Positions 1 to 6,184 of a stretch of DNA of 16,479 nt are shown here, in pieces. The stretch comes from an uncultured Campylobacter sp. (GTDB lineage: Bacteria > Campylobacterota > Campylobacteria > Campylobacterales > Campylobacteraceae). A program made the translations under genes and the position numbers. The stretch covers positions 1 to 16,479 of the forward strand of contig CALKQT010000055.1 in NCBI GenBank assembly GCA_937990735.1. The letters are read 5' to 3'. Under the pieces are notes generated by a model, which was not told the origin of the DNA, did not search any database, and saw nothing but the letters and a program-made list of their open reading frames with translations. Every line of letters begins with the position of its first letter. The first letter of the stretch is position 1.

Positions 1-99
1 CGCCGTTAAAACCTCGCGGCGAGCGGGGCGCCGCCGCGCCTGCCGCATCGTATCGTGCACCGAAGCCGCGTAAATTTCGGTAAATTTCATCGCGTTCAT
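1..99 (-). CDS. Possible N-terminal part of an unidentified protein, cut by the window edge
   Basis: An open frame on the minus strand runs 33 codons from an ATG at 99-97 to the left edge. A weak Shine-Dalgarno-like AGG (minus strand of 106-110) lies about 6 bases upstream. The predicted start is MNAMKFTEIYAAS, followed by an arginine-rich stretch. A second ATG at 90-88 is possible, and the frame is also open back to an ATG at 207-205, though that extension reads like intergenic sequence. It follows recR on the same strand after about 130 bases. I do not recognise the protein, and 33 codons are too few to assign a family. It could be spurious. Confidence 0.3.
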   Translation of the reverse strand, partial: MNAMKFTEIYAASVHDTMRQARRRPARREVLTA

Positions 100-209
100 C
101 GCGCGCCTACTATTTAAATTTAACGCCTCAAATTTTCGCCGCTTAGGCTCGTGCAAAACATATTCGCCGCTTTGCGCTTTAAATTTAGCCGATAAATTTA
201 CCCGCATAA

Positions 210-236
210 ATTTAAAATTTCGTCGAAATTTTAAAT
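210..236. repeat. Perfect AT-rich inverted repeat overlapping the recR stop codon, possible terminator
   Basis: The bases at 210-222 and 224-236 are perfect reverse complements (13-bp arms, one central base at 223). As RNA this would fold into a hairpin with a short CGTCG-like loop. It spans the recR TAA stop (233-231). The AT-rich stem could end racR-racS-recR transcription in either direction. It is built from the AAATTT/AAAATTT words that recur across the window, so it may be a by-product of that word bias. Confidence 0.45.
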
Positions 237-800
237 ATCGGTGCGCCCGTTGATCGCCTTTATTAGCGAGAGCATATCGACGTTGTCTAAGCTCACGCCC
301 GTAGGCACGCCCTGAGCGAGCTTGGTAAATTTCAAACCCAGATCCGCGAGCTTGTCCTCGACGTAAAGCATGATCCCGTCGGAGTTGATGCCCGGCGTCA
401 GCGCAAATATCAGCTCGCGCGTGCCGTTTTGGCTCACCATCTCGCGTAGCGCCGCGATTTTATCTTCGTCGGCGGCGTCTAGCACGAAGTAGCGACCGTT
501 GTAAATTTTATTGCTCTCTAAAATAAAGATATCTTTTGGGTTTTCGACGATGCAAATTTTATCGCTTTCGCGCTCCTCATCGGCGCAGTATTCGCAGATC
601 TCGCCCTCGCATACCGCACCGCAGATGCGGCATCTGTGCAGTCCACGCACCGCCTCTTCAATATTGTGCGCTAAATTTAGCCCCAAAAAGGAGTTTTGCA
701 CGCTTACGTAGTAGGCAAAGCGCAGGGCGGACTTTTTGCCCACGCCCGGAAGCTTTTCAAAGCTTGCGACGAGCTCTTCGAACCTGTCTGTGCCGCTCAC
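231..800 (-). CDS. recR: Recombination mediator protein RecR
   Basis: RecR works with RecO (and RecF where present) in the cytoplasm to load RecA onto SSB-coated single-stranded DNA at gaps. The 189-aa product shows the whole family layout. A helix-hairpin-helix segment lies near residues 8-32 (FEKLPGVGKKSA). A four-cysteine zinc finger uses Cys57, Cys60, Cys69 and Cys72. A Toprim domain follows (ICIVENPKDI, then ALTPGINSDG), and the tail holds GVPTG and LDNVD motifs. I place the start at GTG 800-798, which overlaps the racS stop as GTGA. The frame is open further upstream, but that extra 29 residues lies inside racS and has no family counterpart; 189 aa fits the usual length. It is the last gene of the racR-racS-recR unit. 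Confidence 0.95.
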   Translation of the reverse strand: MSGTDRFEELVASFEKLPGVGKKSALRFAYYVSVQNSFLGLNLAHNIEEAVRGLHRCRICGAVCEGEICEYCADEERESDKICIVENPKDIFILESNKIYNGRYFVLDAADEDKIAALREMVSQNGTRELIFALTPGINSDGIMLYVEDKLADLGLKFTKLAQGVPTGVSLDNVDMLSLIKAINGRTDI

Positions 801-2038
801 ATGGCGCCCTTCGGCGAAAATACTATCGAGAAGTAGTGCGTGCCGTCGCTGTAATTGTACTCGAAGCGGAATTTGTGTAGCTCGCAAATTTTATCGATGA
901 TATAGAGCCCAAGCCCCATGCCGGTGGCTTTCTCGTCTTTATTTCTGATAAAAGCCTGCTTATAGTGCTCGAATGATTTTGCAAGCGCCGCTCCGCGGTT
1001 GGCGACGCTTACTTTGTTTTCATCGCAGATAATGCGGACTTTTTTATCGCTGGAGTATTTTAGGGCATTATCGATTAAATTTTTAATCGCCAGCGCAAAT
1101 AGCCCGAAATCCACGTTTATCACCGCGTCGCACTCGATATCCGTGCTGATGAGCTCGTCCCAGTTATCGAGCATAGACATATCTTTTACTTGCTCTAAAA
1201 TGAGGCTAAAATGATAATCCTGATAATTTAGCGAGTAGCTTTTTGAGAGCAGTTGCTCGATTTTGGCAAATTCGTTGATTAAAATTTCAAGCCGCTCGAA
1301 GACATTTACGAGCCGCTCTTTTTGCGTTTCGTCATCGAGCATTTCGGTGATGAGCCTGCCCTTGCCGATCGGGGTTTTAAGCTCATGCATGATGGTGCGC
1401 AAAAACAGCTGGCGCGAGCGGATCAGCTCTTGAATTTTAGCAATCGCGTTGTTAAATTCCTGCGCGACTTGCCCGATCTCGTCCTCGCTATGCGTGGCGG
1501 CTAAATTTACGTCCAAATTACCTTGAGCGAATTTTTTGATATTTTTGCTTAGTTTTTTTAGCGGCGTAAAACTTCGCACTATCGATAAATAAAGCGAGAT
1601 CAAAACCGCCATCGTAAGCAAAAACCCGACCCAGAGCGGATCGTTTAAATTCTTCGTGCCGAGGCTTTCGAAAACCACGACGAAAGAGTTGTTTTTTATA
1701 TTTAAAAATAGTGAATTATTATACTCGACCGAGCTAAACTCGCCGATAGAAGTATCTTGAACGAAAAAAATTTTACCACTCGTGATGATGTTTTGGATGA
1801 TATTTTTGTCTTTTACAAGCTCCAAGCCATAGCTGGAGAAGTAGCGCTCAATATCGCTGGGAGGGGCATTACGCTTGTATAGCTCAAGTAGATTATTGAC
1901 CGCGTTTATTTGATTAGCCTGCATGCTGCCTAGAGCTCTATTCATCTGCATCCGTGCGAATGTGATGAAAAGTACGCAGACTAAGATGATCGCGATTACA
2001 AAAAAAACCGAAATTTTAGTGATTAAGGAGTGCTTCAT
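797..2038 (-). CDS. racS: Sensor histidine kinase RacS
   Basis: This is the inner-membrane sensor kinase of the RacRS two-component system, which in C. jejuni is linked to growth temperature and colonisation. The 413-aa protein has a transmembrane helix at about residues 8-28, a periplasmic sensor domain of about 105 residues, and a second helix at about 135-154. A HAMP linker (about 155-207) follows, then the phospho-accepting histidine His218 in MHELKTP, an N box (NLIDNALKYS, from Asn320) and a G box (GMGLGLYI, 373-380). The usual DxGxG box is degenerate (VANRGA, 345-350), with Asn in the Asp position and a shortened ATP lid. Its ATG overlaps the racR stop as ATGA, and its stop overlaps the recR GTG, so the three genes are probably translationally coupled. 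ArsS-like kinases of Helicobacter are the nearest alternative. Confidence 0.93.
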   Translation of the reverse strand: MKHSLITKISVFFVIAIILVCVLFITFARMQMNRALGSMQANQINAVNNLLELYKRNAPPSDIERYFSSYGLELVKDKNIIQNIITSGKIFFVQDTSIGEFSSVEYNNSLFLNIKNNSFVVVFESLGTKNLNDPLWVGFLLTMAVLISLYLSIVRSFTPLKKLSKNIKKFAQGNLDVNLAATHSEDEIGQVAQEFNNAIAKIQELIRSRQLFLRTIMHELKTPIGKGRLITEMLDDETQKERLVNVFERLEILINEFAKIEQLLSKSYSLNYQDYHFSLILEQVKDMSMLDNWDELISTDIECDAVINVDFGLFALAIKNLIDNALKYSSDKKVRIICDENKVSVANRGAALAKSFEHYKQAFIRNKDEKATGMGLGLYIIDKICELHKFRFEYNYSDGTHYFSIVFSPKGAM

Positions 2039-2706
2039 CCGATGAGCTTGTAGCCGATGCCGCGAACCGAAAAGATATGCTTAGGCGCCTTGGAACTGTC
2101 GCCTATTTTGGTGCGTAGGCGCCCGATGATGACATCTAAGCTCTTTGAGTCCTTATCTTTTAGGCTCTTGCAATGGTATACGAGCTGTTCGCGGGATACC
2201 GAAAAGCTATGCTGTTTGATTAGGTATTCTAAAATTTCATACTCCGCAGGCGTTAGCACTAGCGATTCCTCGCCGAAGTAAATTTCATGGCGCTTGTCGT
2301 CGATACGAAATACGCTATCCGTGGCGGTTTCTTCCTTCTCGCTAGCTTTTTTATAGCGGCGGATGAGGCTCATGATGCGTGCGTGCATCTCTTTTGGATC
2401 ATAAGGCTTGGGTAGATAATCGTCCGCACCGATCTGAAGGCCTACGACGCGATCGCTCACGTCGCTTCTAGCCGAGCTGATGATGATCGGAATGTCGTAT
2501 TTCTCGCGAATCTCTTTGCAGACCTCAAGTCCGTCCATCCCCGGAAGCGTAAGATCCAAAATCAGCAGATCGTAGTTTTTGATCCCAGCGCTAATGCCCA
2601 GATACGGGTCTTCGAAGTTTGTAACTTGGATGTTAAATTTAGCCAGATATTCGGTTAGAAGCTGTGCGAACTCGCTGTCGTCTTCTATCATCAATACATT
2701 TATCAT
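2035..2706 (-). CDS. racR: OmpR-family response regulator RacR
   Basis: RacR is the DNA-binding partner of RacS. The 223-aa protein has an N-terminal receiver domain with acidic residues Glu8-Asp9-Asp10, phospho-acceptor Asp51 in LILDLTLPGMDG, a conserved switch Ser in IIISSARSD, and Lys in LPKPYDP. A C-terminal winged-helix domain occupies about 130-222 (typical end SVRGIGYKLIG). The start ATG (2706-2704) has an AAAGGA ribosome site upstream on the minus strand. A TATAAT -10 box lies at 2754-2749 on the minus strand, with a perfect palindrome just upstream of it. The gene diverges from dnaJ, the same neighbour as in C. jejuni, which supports the symbol. Confidence 0.95.
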   Translation of the reverse strand: MINVLMIEDDSEFAQLLTEYLAKFNIQVTNFEDPYLGISAGIKNYDLLILDLTLPGMDGLEVCKEIREKYDIPIIISSARSDVSDRVVGLQIGADDYLPKPYDPKEMHARIMSLIRRYKKASEKEETATDSVFRIDDKRHEIYFGEESLVLTPAEYEILEYLIKQHSFSVSREQLVYHCKSLKDKDSKSLDVIIGRLRTKIGDSSKAPKHIFSVRGIGYKLIG

Positions 2707-2748
2707 TTTTTATCCTTTGCATCGTTGATTTGAAATTTTAAATATTGC

Positions 2749-2754
2749 ATTATA
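2749..2754 (-). promoter_or_regulatory. Predicted -10 box of the racR-racS-recR operon
   Basis: The minus strand reads TATAAT here, a perfect sigma-70-type -10 box. It would start transcription near 2742 and give a leader of about 36 bases before the racR ATG. No clear -35 box is seen, which is normal for epsilonproteobacterial promoters. Confidence 0.55.
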
Positions 2755-2763
2755 CATAAAAAT

Positions 2764-2778
2764 AGTTAAGTCTTAACT
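2764..2778. promoter_or_regulatory. 15-bp perfect palindrome between racR and dnaJ, candidate operator
   Basis: AGTTAAG and CTTAACT flank one central base, giving a perfect 7+1+7 palindrome. It lies about 22-36 bases upstream of the predicted racR start site and about 33-47 upstream of the predicted dnaJ start site. One bound protein could therefore control both promoters. RacR itself is the natural candidate, but OmpR-family regulators more often use direct repeats, so the binding protein is an inference. Confidence 0.45.
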
Positions 2779-2798
2779 TGCGTTTTATTAAATTTAGA

Positions 2799-2804
2799 TA
2801 AAAT
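2799..2804 (+). promoter_or_regulatory. Predicted -10 box of dnaJ
   Basis: TAAAAT within GATAAAATTG lies 32 bases before the dnaJ GTG and would place the transcription start near 2811. It matches the TAtAAT pattern at five of six bases. A strong AAGGAGA ribosome site follows at 2824-2830. Confidence 0.45.
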
Positions 2805-2835
2805 TGCCCCTTTTGTATAGTTCAAGGAGAATTTC

Positions 2836-3930
2836 GTGAAAGAAGATTATTATGAAATTTTAGGCGTGGCGCGCGATGCCGACGCCGAGACGATAAAAAA
2901 GGCGTTTCGAAAGCTCGCTTTGCAATTCCATCCCGACCGCAACCAAGGCGACAAGCAGTCGGAGGAGAAATTTAAAAAGATCAACGAAGCGTATCAAATT
3001 TTAAGCGACGATCAAAAGCGCAGGATGTATGATCGCTACGGCAAAGAGGGCATTAGCGGTGCATACGGCGGCACGGGCGGCGGAGGATTTGATTTTAGCT
3101 CCATTTTCGGCGATTTTTTTGAGCAGGCATTCGGCGGCAGCGGTCGCTCGACTCGCCCTAGCGATCCATACGGCATAGATACCGAGCTGGCCATAACGCT
3201 GGAGTTTAAAGAGGCTTTGGAAGGCGTTCACAAGGAGATAAAATACAAGATCAAAAAGCCGTGCCCTACTTGCGACGCTACCGGCTCGAAGGACAAAAAA
3301 AGACATACTTGCTCCGCTTGCGGCGGTACGGGGCGCGTCGCGGTCAGACGCGGCTATATGAGCTTCATCCAAAGCTGCTCCGAATGCGGCGGCACGGGCG
3401 AGATCGTAAAAGATAGATGCAAGGATTGCGGCGGCAAGGGCTTTACCGAGGAGGACGTGAGCCTTAAATTTGACATTCCCGCAGGCATAGACGACGGACA
3501 GCGCGTGCGCCTAAACGGCAAGGGCAATGTCTCTAAAACCGGCGAGATCGGGGATCTGTATGTGATAGTGCGCGTGAAGGAAGACAGCCACTTCCTGCGC
3601 GACGGAGATGACCTATATATCGAGGTGCCGGTGTTTTTCACGCAGGCGATCTTGGGCGAGAGTATCGAGGTGCCGACGCCGCGCGGAAAGGCGGAGCTGA
3701 AGCTCAAAGTAGGCACCAAGGACAAGCAGCGCTTCACGATCTACGGCGAGGGCGCGCCGAATATCCGCACCAAGAAAAACGGCGATCTGATCGTGCAGGT
3801 AAACGTCCAAACCCCTAAAAAATTGAACGAGAAGCAAGAGGCGCTTTTGCGCGAGCTTCAAGAAAGCTTCGGTAGCAAGGGCGGAGATGACGAGGGGATA
3901 CTCGATAAGATCAAGAATTTTTTCAAGTAA
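2836..3930 (+). CDS. dnaJ: Chaperone protein DnaJ (Hsp40)
   Basis: DnaJ is the cytoplasmic co-chaperone that delivers unfolded protein to DnaK and stimulates its ATPase. The 364-aa product is a complete type I DnaJ. It has a J domain with the HPD tripeptide at residues 32-34, a Gly/Phe-rich linker (about 68-115), and a zinc-binding region of four CxxCxGxG-type motifs beginning at Cys143 and ending near residue 205. The C-terminal substrate-binding and dimerisation domains follow. The first zinc motif reads CPTCDATG, with Ala where Gly is usual. The start is GTG, set by AAGGAGA five bases upstream and by the family-typical MKEDYYEILGV. dnaK and grpE are not in the window. It diverges from racR, and the shared palindrome suggests linked control. 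Confidence 0.97.
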   Translation: MKEDYYEILGVARDADAETIKKAFRKLALQFHPDRNQGDKQSEEKFKKINEAYQILSDDQKRRMYDRYGKEGISGAYGGTGGGGFDFSSIFGDFFEQAFGGSGRSTRPSDPYGIDTELAITLEFKEALEGVHKEIKYKIKKPCPTCDATGSKDKKRHTCSACGGTGRVAVRRGYMSFIQSCSECGGTGEIVKDRCKDCGGKGFTEEDVSLKFDIPAGIDDGQRVRLNGKGNVSKTGEIGDLYVIVRVKEDSHFLRDGDDLYIEVPVFFTQAILGESIEVPTPRGKAELKLKVGTKDKQRFTIYGEGAPNIRTKKNGDLIVQVNVQTPKKLNEKQEALLRELQESFGSKGGDDEGILDKIKNFFK

Positions 3931-4310
3931 GCTGCCTTGATCTGCCTTGCGCGGTGATTATTTGAGCTCTAGCTTAGTCGGCTGCGGAATTTTAAATTTA
4001 GCCGCTGCCTGTTTGGCTCTCCCCGCTGCTTGTTTACTCGCTCGCTAGGCGTAGTTCATTTAATCGTAGCTTGCTTGATCTTCGCCCCCTGCTTCATGTG
4101 ATGAGCGCCTATCGTTTAGCCGCCGTTTGCCAAGCGTCGTCTGTTTGATCATGGCAAACACTGCGCGGCTTTATAAGGCAATGCTTGCGAGTAGAATTTT
4201 ATCCGCGTGTGGCGGTCTTTGCGGTCTTTGAGCGCTACCGTGCCGCAAAACGGTAGCAGGGTCGCGGTTCGCACGCCGCAAAAGCGACTACGAATTTAAA
4301 AAGGACGAAA
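3931..4310. other. 380-bp non-coding gap with two hairpins and a 9-bp tandem repeat
   Basis: I see no convincing coding frame here. It holds a perfect 8-bp inverted repeat, GTTTGCCA (4125-4132) with TGGCAAAC (4152-4159). It also holds a 9-bp tandem duplication GCGGTCTTT (4212-4220 and 4221-4229), directly followed by a second hairpin, GCTACCGT (4234-4241) with ACGGTAGC (4250-4257). Neither stem is followed by a T-run, so they are not classic intrinsic terminators. An AAGGA ribosome site at 4301-4305 belongs to the next gene. Confidence 0.6.
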
Positions 4311-4751
4311 ATGAACCGCAAAAACAGGCCTGCGAATTTCAGATCCGCAGACGATGAGATGTTTGCGTTTTTATCGAGCTTGGACGATCGCTGGTGGGTA
4401 AGCGAGGGCGGAGCGCGCTTTATAGAGGAAAATTTCGCCTTCATCGGCTCCAAGCCCGTCTTGCGGGGTTTGAAAGATTACGCGACCGCGGACTGCCTGA
4501 GCTTTGCCGGTGCTAGAAGCTTCATAGACGCAAACCCCGCGGTAAAAGCGAGGATTTTAGGCGGCGAAATCTGCTATCTAGGCGATAGTCTAACGAGCGC
4601 CGAGGTTAAATTTGCGCCTGAATATTTTTACGATTTTTTAAAATTTATAATGGAGCAGGTCCCCGAACACCACTATTTTTTCAGCCCTACCGCGCGCTGG
4701 CTCCTGCTGGTTGCGATGGAGAAATACGTGGAATTTGCGGCTTTAGATTAG
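4311..4751 (+). CDS. Hypothetical protein of 146 aa
   Basis: I do not recognise this protein. The reading frame is well supported: ATG 4311 has AAGGA about six bases upstream, codon use resembles the neighbours, and the gene stands alone between dnaJ and the opposite-strand metallopeptidase. There is no signal peptide or clear membrane helix, so it is probably cytoplasmic. It is rich in aromatic residues: RWWV near residue 27, YFYDFLKFI near residue 105, and HHYFF followed by RWLLLV near the C-terminus. It has only two cysteines and no obvious metal or nucleotide motif. Its small size and isolation would fit an immunity-type or other accessory protein, but nothing in the sequence proves that. 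Confidence 0.75.
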   Translation: MNRKNRPANFRSADDEMFAFLSSLDDRWWVSEGGARFIEENFAFIGSKPVLRGLKDYATADCLSFAGARSFIDANPAVKARILGGEICYLGDSLTSAEVKFAPEYFYDFLKFIMEQVPEHHYFFSPTARWLLLVAMEKYVEFAALD

Positions 4752-4912
4752 CGTTTTGGCCCGCGAAAATTTGCGAAATTTTGCCGCCTGTGCCGCGCGA
4801 GTTCGGACTGGCTGCGGCCTGCTACGGCACAGCAAAAGGATCGGTTGAAATTTACGACTATAAAGATCGTGCCGCAGCGGCGTGAAATTTAAACGGGCGC
4901 TCCGTTCGCGAA

Positions 4913-6184
4913 CTAGCCCTTGCCTAGCTTGATACGTGCCCTAAAATCGGGCATTATCTGCGCGATGAGCGCGTAAAAATCCGCTCCGTGGTTTGCATGG
5001 ATGAGGTGCGCGAGCTCGTGCAGCACGACGTATTCGACGAATCGCGGATCCCGCTCTATCAGGCTTAGCGAGAAGTTGAGATAGCCCTTAGCGTGGTTAC
5101 AGCTGCCCCAGCGCGTCTGCATTTTGCGCACCCGCACCCGCGCGATCTTGCGGCCTATCCGCGGGGAAAGCTTCGCGATATAGCGCAGATAAAGCTCAAA
5201 TGCAAAGGCCTTTTTAAACGCTGCAAACTCGCCCTCGCTCTCGCAAAAGATCGCACCCCCCGATACGAAAATTTTATCTTTAAATTTAGAGCTTTGGATA
5301 AAATTTTTGATCGTAAAATCGGGCTCGTCGCGCTCCGCCGCTTGCACGTCTTGCGCTACATTTTGCGGCACGTTTTCGCTCGCGGATTTTGAAGTTCCTT
5401 CGTTCACAGCGGGTTTAAATTTTAAAATTCCTTCGCCCGAGACAGAGCTAAAATTTGAAATTTCTCCGCTTGCAGCGGGTTTAAAATTTGAAATTCTCTC
5501 ACCCGCGATAGGTTTAAATTTTAAAATTTCGCCCTTTGCGGCAGGATTAAATTTTAAAATTTCACCGCTTGAGGCGGAGTTAAATTTACCCGCATCATTG
5601 CTTTGCGGAACGCGCCCACCCAAGTGAAATTTTAAATTTTCGCCGCAGGATTGTTCGAAAATATTTTGCGCCGCCGTATTTATAAGCCCGCCGCTTTGCC
5701 GCATTTTGCTCTGTTGCGAGAGCCCTTGCACAGCATCGTCCGGTAGGTCAAATTTTAAATTCTCGCCCGCCGTGTCACTTTGCGAGGTGCGCCCACCCGA
5801 GTGAAATTTTAAAATTTCATTTTCCATGGCGCCGCCCGCGCCGTCATCCACGCAGCCCTGTGCGTCGCCATTGTCTAAATTTTTACTCGCGCCGCAGTTT
5901 GCGCCGAGCTCGACCTCGCGACTAAATTTTAGCTTGTAAATTTTGCCTAAAATTCTAACCTGATCGCTCGCTAATAGCTTGCTTTGCAGTCGCGCCAGCG
6001 TTTGGCGGATCCAGCTTTCGTGCTTTAGGATGAAGTCTTTCGCTTGCGCCGCGGTGTAGGAGCGCGGTACGCTGACGCTGATCTCGCAGTCCTTGCTAAT
6101 GCGGATGCGCGCGTATTTCATCCGCTTAAAGCGCAGACTGATCGGTAAGCCTAGCAAATTTAGACTAACTTTTTGCTCTGCCAT
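4913..6184 (-). CDS. YgjP-like (DUF45) zinc metallopeptidase with a repeat-rich insertion
   Basis: The C-terminal part is a classic YgjP/SprT-like metallopeptidase. It has RWGSCNHAKGYLNFSL (from residue 359), then HELAH with His389, Glu390 and His393, and a third probable zinc ligand His399. The N-terminal 90 residues also fit the family (MKYARIRIS, then a helix with HESWIR). Between them, about residues 95-285, lies an insertion not expected in the family, which is usually about 230 aa; this product is 423. The insertion contains five 11-residue tandem repeats (207-261, pattern GEILKFxPAAx) and two copies of a 19-residue unit (122-140 and 181-199). The start ATG lies inside the 3' end of the upstream MATE gene (25-bp overlap), so the two are probably co-transcribed. 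Its substrate is unknown. Catalytic residues are intact, so it may still be active. Confidence 0.85.
   Translation of the reverse strand: MAEQKVSLNLLGLPISLRFKRMKYARIRISKDCEISVSVPRSYTAAQAKDFILKHESWIRQTLARLQSKLLASDQVRILGKIYKLKFSREVELGANCGASKNLDNGDAQGCVDDGAGGAMENEILKFHSGGRTSQSDTAGENLKFDLPDDAVQGLSQQSKMRQSGGLINTAAQNIFEQSCGENLKFHLGGRVPQSNDAGKFNSASSGEILKFNPAAKGEILKFKPIAGERISNFKPAASGEISNFSSVSGEGILKFKPAVNEGTSKSASENVPQNVAQDVQAAERDEPDFTIKNFIQSSKFKDKIFVSGGAIFCESEGEFAAFKKAFAFELYLRYIAKLSPRIGRKIARVRVRKMQTRWGSCNHAKGYLNFSLSLIERDPRFVEYVVLHELAHLIHANHGADFYALIAQIMPDFRARIKLGKG
5402..5566 (-). repeat. Five tandem 33-bp repeats inside the metallopeptidase gene
   Basis: Five in-frame 33-bp units encode 11-residue repeats, such as GEILKFNPAAK and GEILKFKPIAG, at residues 207-261. 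Each unit carries an AAATTT-rich core spaced close to 33 bases from the next. Units have diverged at several positions, so the array is not a very recent expansion. Confidence 0.8.
5588..5821 (-). repeat. Two diverged copies of a 57-bp unit in the metallopeptidase gene
   Basis: Residues 122-140 (5821-5765) and 181-199 (5644-5588) share the pattern E-x-L-K-F-H-x-G-G-R-x-x-Q-S. At the DNA level both contain GCGCCCACCC followed by AGTGAAATTTTAAA on the plus strand. They are separated by 120 bases that lack the unit. Confidence 0.7.

Noticed and set aside
801..887. N-terminal extension of recR by 29 residues
   Set aside because: It lies inside racS, has no ribosome site, and RecR proteins begin near the GTG at 800.
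3354..3861. Long minus-strand frames opposite dnaJ
   Set aside because: These are shadows of the GC-rich dnaJ codons; dnaJ is certain.
4904..4913. GTTCGCGAAC palindrome at the metallopeptidase stop
   Set aside because: It is a single 10-bp symmetric site with no T-run; chance is likely in GC-rich DNA.
5402..5821. A CRISPR array, suggested by regularly spaced repeats
   Set aside because: The repeats have no unique spacers, are in frame with the metallopeptidase and are diverged; they encode a protein repeat.
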